NCBI GenBank assembly: GCA_036676195.1
Contig: JAKFDK010000047.1
Span: 1-64,000 of the forward strand
Source of the DNA: JAKFDK01 sp036676195
GTDB taxonomy: Bacteria > Bacillota > Sulfobacillia > Symbiobacteriales > ZC4RG38
Length of the DNA stretch: 64,000 nt
Direction of reading: 5' to 3'
Under the pieces are notes generated by a model that saw only the letters and a program-made list of their open reading frames with translations, did not search any database and had not been told where the DNA came from. Position numbers and translations under genes: made by a program. Shown in pieces: positions 33,078-41,744 of the stretch (position 1 is its first letter; each line of letters opens with the position of its first letter).

Positions 33078-36000
33078 TCAAAAGGCAAACTGCAACTGAT
33101 TTCCTTCAGGCAGCCCGCGCAGGCAGCCGTGTGTGTTCAACAACTCAATCACAGTCTTATTGAGCTTGGCACGGGCGCGCAGGTCGTCAATGGACTGGAA
33201 GGGAGACATCAGCCGTGCCTCCACAATGGCTCTGGCCGCGTTGTCGCCCAGACCGGGCAGGGAGTTGAACGGGCAGAGTAATGTTTGGTCCGGCTGAATC
33301 AGAAACCGTACCGCATCCGAATTCCACAGGTCGACCCGGGCAAACCGGATCCCCCGTTGCAGGGCCTCGGTGACCACTTCGTATTCGACCAGCGCGTCCT
33401 TTTCCTTGGGGGTGGCTTCCTTGCCCTTGGCCTTGATTTCGGTCACCAGGTGGTTCACGGCCTCCGACCCCCTGACCAGGAGTTCGGCGTCAACCGCACC
33501 GGCCGCCCGAATGGTGAAGTAAGCACTGTAGAAAAGGGCCGGCATGTGCACTTTAAACCAGGCGATGCGCAAGGCTGACAATACGTAGGCGGCGGCGTGG
33601 GCTTTGGGAAACATGTACTTGATTTGCTTGCAGGACCAGATATACCAGTCCGGTACGCTGCAAGCCTTCATGTCGGCTTCCATTTCCGGCGTCAGGCCCT
33701 TGCCCTTACGCACAGATTCCATGATCTTGAATGCCTTGGCCGGTTCCATATTCCAGTACATCAGGCGCAGCATAATATCGTCGCGGGTCGGAATACAGGT
33801 CTGCAGGGTACAGGTGCCCCGCTTGATCAACTCCTGGGCGTTGTTCGTCCATACATCGGTCCCGTGGGAAAGTCCGGAGATCCGGACCAGGTCCGAGAAG
33901 TTGCGGGGCAGTGTATCGGAAAGCATCCGCCGGACGAAGCCGGTGCCCATTTCCGGCACCGCTACGGATCCCAGGTCGTATTCAAGGTCGCCCTCTTTCA
34001 GGCCAAGGGCATGTACGCCTTCACCCGGGCGGAACAGGGCCATAACACCCTCATCGTTCATGGGGATGCTGGCCAGATCGATACGGTCATCGGGGAGAAA
34101 TTCGAGTCCGAGTTTGTCGACCAGGTGGGCCGGGACCGGCCAGTCTGCCGTCAGGTCCTGCAACATGCGCAGCATGGATGGGTCGTCGTGGCCAAGGATG
34201 TCCAGTTTAAAGAAGCACTGTTCAAAACTGTGATAGTCGTAGTGGGTGGTTTTCCAGCCAGACTCCTTGTCGTCGGCGGGATACTGTACCGGAACCACCT
34301 CTTCTACTTCCACTCCGACCGGAACCACGACCATCCCACCCGGGTGCTGGCCCGTGGTGCGCTTGACGCCGGTCAGGCCCCGGGCGAGGCGGTTGACTTC
34401 GGCCTCGCGCCGACTCAGACTGCGCTCCTCCAGGTAGTTCTTGACCATTCCGTAGGCCGTTTTGTCGGCAATGGTGCCGACGGTGCCCGCCTTAAACACC
34501 TGCTCCGGGCCCCCGAGCAGCTCGATGGAGTATTGTTGCACCTTGTTCTGGACATCGCCGGAAAAGTTCAGGTCAATGTCCGGCACCTTGTCACCCTTGA
34601 AGCCCATAAAGGTCTCAAAGGGAATATCCTGGCCATCCTTCAGGAGCCGCCTGCGCCGGCACTGGGGGCAGGCCTTGTCTGGCAAGTCGTACCCCGAGCC
34701 GACGGTACCGTCGGCATACCACTCTACGTAGTGGCAGCCCGGACAGACATAATGGGGCGGCAGGGCATTGACTTCGGTAATCCCCATGGCCCAGGCCACA
34801 AAGGAAGACCCCACCGAACCGCGGGAACCGACCAGATACCCCAAATCATTGGACTTTTTTACCAATAAGTGCGAGATATAGTATACCACAGCGAAGCCGC
34901 CGCCAATGATTGCCTTGAGTTCCCGTTCGATGCGCTGCTGGATCAGGTCAGGCAGCGGGTCGCCATAAACCCTCCTGGCCTTTGCCCAGGTCAGGTTGGC
35001 CACCGCGTCTTCGGCGCCTTCCAGTTTGGGCGCGAAGAGCTGGTTCGGGATCGGTTCACACTTGTCCACCAGATCGGCAATCTTGTTGGTATTGGTAATG
35101 ACGATCTGGGTGGCTATATCGGCAGGCAGGAAAGCAAATTCGTTCAGCATTTCCTGAGTGCTACGGAAGTAGCACGGACCGTTATAACCATCACCCCAGC
35201 CGATGCCGCCCTTGAGGAATTCCCGGAACTGCTCCTGCGCCGGGTCGAGGAAATGCACATCGCCGGTGACCACCACCGGCTTGCCCAGCTTTTCGCCCAG
35301 GTCAATGATCCGGCGTACGATTTCATGCAGTCCTTCCACCCCGCGCACTTGTCCCTCTTCCACCAACTGGCGCAGGTTGCCGGGCGGCTGGACCTCCAGG
35401 TAATCGTACCAGGCTGCAATCCCTTCCAGTTCCTCTGGCGCGGCCCCGCGCAGGAGTGCCTGGAAGAGGGCACCGTTGGCGCAACCGGAGCCCAGGATCA
35501 GCCCATCCCGGTGCGCTTCCAACAGCGTCCGGGGGACCCGTGGATTGCGGTTGAAGTACTCCAGGTGGCTCCTGGACACCAGCTTGTACAGGTTTTTCAT
35601 ACCGTGCTGCTTCTGTACCAGTACACTGACGTGGTGGGGCTTGAGTACCGCCGGGTTCATGAGCCGCCCCAGTTGGTTCAGGTCGGCCACAAACTGCACT
35701 TCCGGGTGATCGCGGCAGACCCGCTCCAGCAACTTCACCAGCACCATCGCCGCCGTTTTGGCGTCAGCATCGGCCCGGTGATGGTTTTCCAGCGGCACTT
35801 GCAATTCCTTGCACAGGTAGGCCAGGCCAAACCGCTTGAGGTGGGGTAACAGGGCCCGGCCCATGATCAGCGTATCCAGCACCGGATTACGCAGGTCCTC
35901 ACCCAGGTGTTTTTCGCGGTGATAGCGCAGGAAACCATAGTCGAAGGTGGCATTGTGGGCGACGAGGATGCTGTCGCCGCAGAAGGCGAAGAAACGGCGC

Positions 36001-37565
36001 AGGACCTCGGCCGGACCCGGCGCGTTTTCGACCATGTCCGGGGTGATGTGGGTGAGTTCCTGCACTTCCGGCGAAATGCGCTTGCCGGGGCGGACAAAGC
36101 TCTGGAACGTGTCAACCACCTGTCCACCACGCAGGCGGACGGCCCCCACCTCGATGATGTCATCGCCAATGGCACTGAAACCGGTGGTCTCAATGTCCAG
36201 GACCACCCAGTCGGCCTCCGGCAACGATGCGCCCTGCGGCGGTCGGGCAATGATCGGCGTGCCGTCATCGACCACATACGCTTCCATGCCGTAAAGAACC
36301 TTGAAACCTTCCGGCAGTTTGACATGGCTGGCGCCCGGAAAGCCCTGGGTGACGCCGTGGTCGGTAATGGCCACCGCCCGGTGCCCCCACTTGATGGCAC
36401 GCTTGACGGCCTCTTCGGGGTCGCACAGGCCGTCCATGGCCGACATGGTGGTATGCAAGTGCAACTCGACCCGCCGCATCCCCTCGTAGGCATCCCGGCG
36501 GGACGGCCGCTCCACCAGGTTGATGTCGTCGGCCATCACGTTCAGATCGTTATTGAAGTTATCCCAGGCCGGCCGCCCCCGCACCCGGACATATTGCCCG
36601 ACCTTGAGCTGAGCCGCCCAGTCCGGGTCCTTTTGTGGGTCACGGAAGCATTTGCAAAGTAGGGTATCTTTCAGGTCGGTGACGGCAAGTCCGATCATCT
36701 GCTTGCCGGACCGGGTATCACGGGTATCCAGGGCGCAGATTTCGCCCTCCAGGATCACCTTGCCCGGTTCCTGCGGGTCGGTGATGGTACTGATTTCCCG
36801 GACCGGGGCACCGGGGTCGATGGGCCTGCCCTTGACCACGCCGTCGGGCAGGATTTCCGTTCGGCCGGGCTGGACAGGCTCAGGTTCGGTCTTGAAGCCG
36901 GCATCCTGCCGGGAGCGGTGGGCAGCAAAATACTCCAGTACGGCCGGGTTCTCCTCCTGCCCCTGCGGCTCTTCCGGGAGCGGGCGGTCGTCCCCGAAAA
37001 ACAGGTCTGGCTCCAGTTCGGCTTGCGCCCCGCGGGGCGGAACCGGTTCCTCCGGGGGCGGCGGCAATGTGAGCAGACACTTGACCCGCAGACCGGTTTC
37101 ATGGCGCAGGGCCTCTTCCAGAGCTGCCCGGCCGCCGGCCTTGTCCACTACCTGGCGCAAGGTATCGTTGGGGAATTCCAGTTCGACCCGATCATCGATC
37201 AGGCGGGGGGCTGCCTGGTCCAAAATGCCATTCACACGGGGAATGGCCGACTTGATCAGTTGTTTGACGTCCGGCCAGACCTGTTGCAGCAGTTCTTCCG
37301 GAGTCACGCCAAAGGGCGGCCGGGCTAATACGGGCACGACCTGGAACTGGGCTTCGCCCCCGATTTCGGGCAGTAAGGCCCGGCCCAGGGCGTCGGCCAG
37401 GGCCGGCCGCCGATCTGGCGGGATGCGCTGGTTGACCTCCAGGTAAAGCGTGACGCTGTTTTGCTTGCGTCTGACCTCGACCCGCAGCGGCCTGGCGCCC
37501 TCCAGGGCGGCGGCCATACCGGCGGGCAAGGCAGCCCGGTCAATCTGGTGGAGCCAGTCAGACAA
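33078..37565 (-). CDS. polC: DNA polymerase III alpha subunit, PolC type
   Basis: PolC is the replicative polymerase of low-GC-type Gram-positives and carries its own 3'-5' exonuclease. The 1495-residue protein has an N-terminal domain, an OB fold (about 255-340), a PHP domain split by the exonuclease (RVELHLHTTMSAMDG; DIETTG; HNATFDYGFL; HRADADAKTAA), a zinc-binding loop (CPGCHYVEW ... CPQC), the catalytic palm with DIDLNFSGD, and C-terminal helix-hairpin-helix LPGLGDNAARAI. Start TTG 37565 has GAGGTG 7 nt upstream. It stands after an MgtC-like gene and a terminator-type hairpin, so it probably has its own promoter. Confidence 0.97.
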   Translation of the reverse strand: MSDWLHQIDRAALPAGMAAALEGARPLRVEVRRKQNSVTLYLEVNQRIPPDRRPALADALGRALLPEIGGEAQFQVVPVLARPPFGVTPEELLQQVWPDVKQLIKSAIPRVNGILDQAAPRLIDDRVELEFPNDTLRQVVDKAGGRAALEEALRHETGLRVKCLLTLPPPPEEPVPPRGAQAELEPDLFFGDDRPLPEEPQGQEENPAVLEYFAAHRSRQDAGFKTEPEPVQPGRTEILPDGVVKGRPIDPGAPVREISTITDPQEPGKVILEGEICALDTRDTRSGKQMIGLAVTDLKDTLLCKCFRDPQKDPDWAAQLKVGQYVRVRGRPAWDNFNNDLNVMADDINLVERPSRRDAYEGMRRVELHLHTTMSAMDGLCDPEEAVKRAIKWGHRAVAITDHGVTQGFPGASHVKLPEGFKVLYGMEAYVVDDGTPIIARPPQGASLPEADWVVLDIETTGFSAIGDDIIEVGAVRLRGGQVVDTFQSFVRPGKRISPEVQELTHITPDMVENAPGPAEVLRRFFAFCGDSILVAHNATFDYGFLRYHREKHLGEDLRNPVLDTLIMGRALLPHLKRFGLAYLCKELQVPLENHHRADADAKTAAMVLVKLLERVCRDHPEVQFVADLNQLGRLMNPAVLKPHHVSVLVQKQHGMKNLYKLVSRSHLEYFNRNPRVPRTLLEAHRDGLILGSGCANGALFQALLRGAAPEELEGIAAWYDYLEVQPPGNLRQLVEEGQVRGVEGLHEIVRRIIDLGEKLGKPVVVTGDVHFLDPAQEQFREFLKGGIGWGDGYNGPCYFRSTQEMLNEFAFLPADIATQIVITNTNKIADLVDKCEPIPNQLFAPKLEGAEDAVANLTWAKARRVYGDPLPDLIQQRIERELKAIIGGGFAVVYYISHLLVKKSNDLGYLVGSRGSVGSSFVAWAMGITEVNALPPHYVCPGCHYVEWYADGTVGSGYDLPDKACPQCRRRRLLKDGQDIPFETFMGFKGDKVPDIDLNFSGDVQNKVQQYSIELLGGPEQVFKAGTVGTIADKTAYGMVKNYLEERSLSRREAEVNRLARGLTGVKRTTGQHPGGMVVVPVGVEVEEVVPVQYPADDKESGWKTTHYDYHSFEQCFFKLDILGHDDPSMLRMLQDLTADWPVPAHLVDKLGLEFLPDDRIDLASIPMNDEGVMALFRPGEGVHALGLKEGDLEYDLGSVAVPEMGTGFVRRMLSDTLPRNFSDLVRISGLSHGTDVWTNNAQELIKRGTCTLQTCIPTRDDIMLRLMYWNMEPAKAFKIMESVRKGKGLTPEMEADMKACSVPDWYIWSCKQIKYMFPKAHAAAYVLSALRIAWFKVHMPALFYSAYFTIRAAGAVDAELLVRGSEAVNHLVTEIKAKGKEATPKEKDALVEYEVVTEALQRGIRFARVDLWNSDAVRFLIQPDQTLLCPFNSLPGLGDNAARAIVEARLMSPFQSIDDLRARAKLNKTVIELLNTHGCLRGLPEGNQLQFAF

Positions 37566-37719
37566 ACGTATTCACCTCTAAGTCCGGGCCTGCGCACTAC
37601 AAATGGCCACGTCCGAAGGGTTCTCCACCCGCGTCGGCTTTCCTGTCGTCCGTGGCAAAGGGGATTCCCTGGTATCGCCGTCAGGCCGGCAGGGGCGGGG
37701 TTCAATCCAAACTACGGCA

Positions 37720-37754
37720 GGGGACGGCTGCCCAACCGGCAGATGCCGTCCCCC
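37720..37754 (-). terminator. Terminator-like hairpin after mgtC
   Basis: GGGGACGGC and TGCC arms pair with GGCA and CCGTCCCC around GGTT, 15 nt past the mgtC stop. The following minus-strand sequence has few Ts, so termination may need Rho or be partial. The remaining ~150 nt up to polC hold no other feature that I can support. Confidence 0.55.
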
Positions 37755-37769
37755 TTGATTTACCCGCCG

Positions 37770-38459
37770 CTATTCCACTTCAGTGACAGACATGACCCCG
37801 TCCACCGCCAGAAGCTCTGCGATCAGATCATTCAACCCGACCCGGGGGTTGGTCATTTTGACGAAGAAGGTGATTTCCACGCTGCCGGGCACGGGGCCGC
37901 CCCGCATCTGTACATTCTTGATATTGGCGTCGGAACGGCCAATCACACTGGCGAGCATACCCAGCCGCCCCGCGGTGTCCGTTACCGCCACCGCCAGCGC
38001 ATGATGGTGACCGGCTTTGATGAACCGCCGTTCCACCTCAGACAGGACGGTAAGGGTCACGAGCATCATGACGGCGGCCACGGTGGCCTCCATGAACATC
38101 CCGGCACCTGCCGCCAGACCGACCCCGGCCACTACCCAGAGGCTGGCCGCGGTAGTCAGACCGCGGATGCTCAACCCCTCACGCATGATAGTGCCCGCAC
38201 CGAGGAAGCCGATACCGGAGACCACCTGGGCCGCAATGCGCCCGGGATCGCCGTTGCCAAAGCCGCGCTGCAGGCTCAGGTCATACATATACAGGGATAC
38301 CTGCATGGCCAGTGCCGCCCCCACACAGACCAGGACGTGGGTCCGTAAACCAGCCGGGCGATTGGCCGTTTCCCGTTCAAATCCGACGATGCCCCCCAGC
38401 AAGGCGGCGAGGGCTAACGGAACCTGACTGTGAATCAAGTGCTGCAGAAAGGCTGACAA
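37770..38459 (-). CDS. MgtC/SapB family membrane protein
   Basis: A 229-residue protein with four or five N-terminal transmembrane helices and a C-terminal soluble ACT-like domain (about 145-229). The family signature is clear: GGIVGFERE, RTHVLVCVGAAL, SGIGFLGAGTIM and GLTTAASLWVVAG. Family members are linked to magnesium-limited growth and, in pathogens, to intracellular survival; a transport role is not proven. TTG 38459 has AAAGGGG 9 nt upstream. It follows the glycosyltransferase by 5 nt. Confidence 0.9.
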   Translation of the reverse strand: MSAFLQHLIHSQVPLALAALLGGIVGFERETANRPAGLRTHVLVCVGAALAMQVSLYMYDLSLQRGFGNGDPGRIAAQVVSGIGFLGAGTIMREGLSIRGLTTAASLWVVAGVGLAAGAGMFMEATVAAVMMLVTLTVLSEVERRFIKAGHHHALAVAVTDTAGRLGMLASVIGRSDANIKNVQMRGGPVPGSVEITFFVKMTNPRVGLNDLIAELLAVDGVMSVTEVE

Positions 38460-38464
38460 TGATG

Positions 38465-39139
38465 CTAGCCCCTTTGTGCATACTTGAGGATTTCCCAATA
38501 CATTTTCATTCGGGCTGCGAAGCCCTTGACCAGGCCCAGCTTTTCTTCCTTCATTCGGTGTGACATTTCCTCCAGCGGAACTTCGCACACCCGAACATCC
38601 AGGCCATTGACAAAACGGGTCAGCGCCACTTCGATGCCAAAGCGGGCCATTTCCGCTTCGGGCTCCTCCTGAAACATCCGCTCCAGGAGTTCCCTCTTCA
38701 GCGCCCGATTTCCCGACAGAAACGGTGCCAGAACCTGCGCCAGGTCTGTGGCCAGCCGCCCGTCGTCGAAGACCCCGATGGCCATCTCACATTCGCCGCT
38801 CAGCACCGGCTGCACCAGAGAACGGACGTGCCCTTCCGTCAGTCCGACCAGGTCACCGTCCAGAAAGAGGACGACAGGAGCGGGAGCTGAGTCGAACCCG
38901 GTTTTCATGGCTGCCGCCTTCCCCCGATTCTCGGGGTGGACAACCACTCGGGCACCGGCCTCGCGCGCCCTTTCGGCCGTACGGTCCTCGGACCCATCTG
39001 ATACCACAATGACCGATTGCACGAGGTCGACTTGCCGGACCGCCGCCACCACGCAGCCGATGGTTTCCTCTTCGTTATAGGCCGGGATTACCGCGGCAAC
39101 CTGCAAGGCTGCCGTGTGCCTTTTCCCAGTAATTCTCAC
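38465..39139 (-). CDS. Family 2 glycosyltransferase
   Basis: A GT-A fold glycosyltransferase of 224 residues without transmembrane segments. VAAVIPAYNEEETIGCVV and VIVVSDGSEDRTAERA bind the nucleotide sugar, FLDGDLVG holds the metal-binding DxD, and a C-terminal helical part (HRMKEEKLGLVKGFAARMKMYWEI) follows. Sequence resembles the glucosyl-3-phosphoglycerate synthase/dolichol-phosphate glycosyltransferase type, but donor and acceptor are unknown. GTG 39139 has GGAGG 11 nt upstream. Operon with the MgtC-like gene. Confidence 0.82.
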   Translation of the reverse strand: MRITGKRHTAALQVAAVIPAYNEEETIGCVVAAVRQVDLVQSVIVVSDGSEDRTAERAREAGARVVVHPENRGKAAAMKTGFDSAPAPVVLFLDGDLVGLTEGHVRSLVQPVLSGECEMAIGVFDDGRLATDLAQVLAPFLSGNRALKRELLERMFQEEPEAEMARFGIEVALTRFVNGLDVRVCEVPLEEMSHRMKEEKLGLVKGFAARMKMYWEILKYAQRG

Positions 39140-39155
39140 GCTAAGTCATTCCTCC

Positions 39156-39176
39156 AAAGCGCCGTTTCCCGGCGCT
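39156..39176 (-). other. Hairpin upstream of the glycosyltransferase
   Basis: AGCGCCG pairs with CGGCGCT around GGAAA and is followed by TTGGAGG, so the hairpin ends next to the ribosome binding site. It could terminate proS read-through or modulate translation of the glycosyltransferase. Confidence 0.45.
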
Positions 39177-39311
39177 CACGGACGAAGGGACCCACGCCGC
39201 AATGGCAAGGCGGGTAGGAGCGCTTCACATGTCTATTCCGCTTCTTCCCGTTGTTTCCCTGCCTTCCGCAGGCATGTCTGCCTGCGTCATCTCCCCCGTC
39301 CCCGGCCGTAA

Positions 39312-39347
39312 GGACCCCAGGGCGCCTGCCATTTTGACCCGGGGTCC
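39312..39347 (-). terminator. Terminator-like hairpin after proS
   Basis: GGACCCC pairs with GGGGTCC around a 22-nt loop, starting 11 nt past the proS stop. The T-tract is poor. A second inverted repeat (GCAGGCA / TGCCTGC) lies further on at about 39265-39285. Confidence 0.5.
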
Positions 39348-39358
39348 GCTGAACCTGT

Positions 39359-40795
39359 CTAATAAGACCGGGCAAACCAGACCGTATCAGTGGCCGGTTG
39401 GCTGCACACCAGGCACCTGGACATCGTTTCCGGCGGGTGTAACGGCCGGTTGCGGGCGGTGGCCTTGGTCTGCTCCTTGACCTGAGCCTCGCAGTTCGGG
39501 TCTCCGCACCACCCGGCCAGGACGAATCCATACTGGTTCTCCAGGGTGGCAGCCAGATCTGCCAGGGTCTCTGCCCGGAATGAATGCTCCTCCCGGAATT
39601 TCAGAGCCTGCCTGAACATGTTTTGCTGAATCTCTGCCAGCAAGTTGATGACCGTATCCGCCAGCCCGTCCTGGGAGACAACCAGCTTCTCGCCGGTGTC
39701 CCGGCGAACCAGAACGACGGCATGACTGTCCACATCACGCGGCCCGAGTTCCAGGCGCACCGGTACACCACGCATCTCGTATTCGTTGTACTTCCAGCCC
39801 GGGCTGTACTCCTCGCGGGCATCCGCCTTGACCCGAACCCCGGCCTGCCGGAGCTGGGCAAACAGTGCGTCAAACCGAGGCATCACCCGGTCCCGCAGCT
39901 TGGCCGGGCCCACCGGAATCATTACAACCTGAACCGGCGCCACCCTGGGGGGGAGCTGCAGGCCTTTGTCATCACCGTGGGTCATGATCAGGCATCCGAT
40001 CAGGCGAGTACTGGCACCCCAGGATGTGGTATGGACATACTTCAACTGGTTATCACGGTCGAGAAACTGAATATCGAAGGCCCGGGCGAAGTTCGTGCCC
40101 AGGTAATGGGACGTGCCGGCCTGAACCGCCTTGCCATCCTTCATCATGGCTTCAATGGAAAAGGTGTCTACTGCCCCGGCAAACTTTTCCGAAGGGGTCT
40201 TCTGGCCCTGCCACACAGGGACAGCCAGATCATTTTCAACAAAATCCACATAGACGCCCAGCATGCGCATGGTTTCCTCGCGGGCCTCTTGCTCGGTGGC
40301 ATGGGCCGTATGGCCCTCCTGCCAGAGGAATTCCGATGTCCGCAGGAACGGCAGGGTTCGCTTCTCCCAGCGAAACACATTGGCCCACTGGTTGATCAGC
40401 ACCGGCAGGTCGCGGTAGGACTGGATCCATTTCTGATAGGCCCAGCCAATGACCGTTTCCGAGGTGGGGCGCAGGGCCAACCGCTCCTCCAGCTTTTCAC
40501 CGGCGGCCTCCGTTACCCACGGCAGCTCTGGGGCAAACCCTTCGACATGCTCCTTCTCTTTCATGAAAAAGCTTTCCGGAATGAGCATGGGGAAATAGGC
40601 GTTGCGGTGGCCCGTTGCCTTGAAACGTTCGTCCAGTCCACGCTGACACGCTTCCCACAGCTCATAGCCATCGGGCTTGAAGATCATGCAGCCGCGCACT
40701 GGAGAATAATCCATTAAGTCTGCGTTTTTAATAACGTCAATATACCATTCAGAAAAGTTTTCAGCCATCGGCGTGATTCGTTTTTCCTCCGCCAT
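39359..40795 (-). CDS. proS: Prolyl-tRNA synthetase, archaeal/eukaryotic type
   Basis: ProRS charges tRNA-Pro with proline. The 478-residue protein is the short class without the ~180-residue editing insertion of most bacterial enzymes. Class II motifs are visible: RPTSETVIGWAYQKWI, FRWEKRTLPFLRTSEFLWQEGHTAHA and the motif-3 region GASTRLIG. An anticodon-binding domain follows, then a C-terminal zinc-type domain with Cys pairs (WCGDPNC ... RCLVC) ending in a terminal tyrosine (RSY), a hallmark of archaeal-type ProRS. ATG 40795 has GAGGAGG 10 nt upstream. A promoter and structured leader precede it. Confidence 0.95.
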   Translation of the reverse strand: MAEEKRITPMAENFSEWYIDVIKNADLMDYSPVRGCMIFKPDGYELWEACQRGLDERFKATGHRNAYFPMLIPESFFMKEKEHVEGFAPELPWVTEAAGEKLEERLALRPTSETVIGWAYQKWIQSYRDLPVLINQWANVFRWEKRTLPFLRTSEFLWQEGHTAHATEQEAREETMRMLGVYVDFVENDLAVPVWQGQKTPSEKFAGAVDTFSIEAMMKDGKAVQAGTSHYLGTNFARAFDIQFLDRDNQLKYVHTTSWGASTRLIGCLIMTHGDDKGLQLPPRVAPVQVVMIPVGPAKLRDRVMPRFDALFAQLRQAGVRVKADAREEYSPGWKYNEYEMRGVPVRLELGPRDVDSHAVVLVRRDTGEKLVVSQDGLADTVINLLAEIQQNMFRQALKFREEHSFRAETLADLAATLENQYGFVLAGWCGDPNCEAQVKEQTKATARNRPLHPPETMSRCLVCSQPATDTVWFARSY

Positions 40796-40973
40796 GGGCG
40801 TGCAGCCTCCTCGCTCATTAACAACAAAAAAAGCCACCGCCCCCGTGACCAGGAACGGAAGGCAACGCTTCCCGCATGTACCGGCTACCCAAACCTTTGG
40901 GTACGTACCGTTGGCTCCGGAATATCGACAGGTGCACGGCCACTGGCCGCAGACCCTGTCATCTCAGTTAATC
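40796..40973 (-). promoter_or_regulatory. Structured 5' leader of proS
   Basis: Three hairpins lie between the promoter and proS: a two-tier stem at 40960-40927 (GACAGG/CCTGTC around CGGCC/GGCCG), an 8-bp stem at 40903-40886 (TACCCAAA/TTTGGGTA) and a 5-bp stem at 40872-40857, followed by a run of seven Ts near 40829-40835. The T-box core consensus is absent. The series suggests RNA-based control, of unknown type. Confidence 0.5.
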
Positions 40974-40979
40974 AAAATT

Positions 40980-41009
40980 AGGGTAGCAGAGCCAGCCCGC
41001 ACCTGTCAA
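40980..41009 (-). promoter_or_regulatory. Promoter of proS
   Basis: Perfect TTGACA (41009-41004), an 18-nt spacer and TACCCT (40985-40980) are oriented toward proS. It lies after the hairpin that follows the phosphoribosyltransferase gene. Confidence 0.65.
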
Positions 41010-41089
41010 ATGGTTCCGTAGGCGAATCCAGGTCATCGCCCGGCGAAGTGGCAGGATTTACCCGGACCAGCGCTGCCGAACCATCAGGC

Positions 41090-41121
41090 GGCGCCCCCGG
41101 CGGTCTGGCACCGGGGGCGCC
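41090..41121 (-). terminator. GC-rich hairpin after the phosphoribosyltransferase gene
   Basis: An 11-bp perfect stem (GGCGCCCCCGG / CCGGGGGCGCC) with a 10-nt loop begins 5 nt after the stop codon. There is no T-tract, so it is a stability element or a factor-dependent terminator. Confidence 0.5.
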
Positions 41122-41126
41122 GCTAT

Positions 41127-41681
41127 TTACGTATCGGTCTGCCTGAGTAACCCGAACCGGCGCAGGTCTGGCACGTAGTCCGGGTGGATCTGCCAGTGCC
41201 CACCGGTCAGAACCTGATAGTCCCACGGCTGCACGAAGGCGCGGTCGTCCTCCACGGCGTAGAAGTCCGGTTTCTCGCTGATGCTGTGGACATAGAGTGT
41301 CGCGGTCTGCACCGCCGCCGCTCCGGCCGCACGGATGGCCGTCACCGCTGCGGCCAGACTCTGGCCCGAAACGCTGATTTCGTCGGCTACCAGTACGCGG
41401 CGGCCCGACAGGTCGGGCGGCGGCGCAAACAACTGCGGCTCTCGCCAGGCCACTGCGTCACGCCGGCGGCGGGAGATCGTGAGCGGAAAGTAGTCCAGCC
41501 TGAGCATGCTGGCCAGAATGGTCGCCGGGATGGCCCCACCACGCCCGACGCCGGCGATGGCGTCCGGCTGAAATTCGGCCTGCACACGCTCAGCCAGATG
41601 GCGGCACATGACCATGATCTCTTCCCAGGATACCATCCAGACACCGGTGTGCTCGTGGCCGTAACTCTTGATCCGATCCAT
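41127..41681 (-). CDS. Phosphoribosyltransferase-domain protein
   Basis: A type I phosphoribosyltransferase fold of 184 residues: GVGRGGAIPATILASML early in the domain and VLVADEISVSGQSLAAAV as the PRPP-binding loop, in which DEISVSG replaces the common DDVxxTG. C-terminal DYQVLTGGHWQIHPDY is similar to xanthine/hypoxanthine phosphoribosyltransferase-like proteins. ATG 41681 has GGGAGG 9 nt upstream. The purine substrate is an inference; a regulatory role is also possible. Confidence 0.8.
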   Translation of the reverse strand: MDRIKSYGHEHTGVWMVSWEEIMVMCRHLAERVQAEFQPDAIAGVGRGGAIPATILASMLRLDYFPLTISRRRRDAVAWREPQLFAPPPDLSGRRVLVADEISVSGQSLAAAVTAIRAAGAAAVQTATLYVHSISEKPDFYAVEDDRAFVQPWDYQVLTGGHWQIHPDYVPDLRRFGLLRQTDT

Positions 41682-41744
41682 CTTGCATTCCCTCCCCCAA
41701 CCACCATGCGGCACACCCGGCCGGCGCTTCCCATGGTCAGGGGA

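Noticed and set aside
40796..40980. T-box riboswitch upstream of proS
   Set aside because: No AGGGTGGNACCGCG-type core or specifier arrangement could be found on the minus strand.
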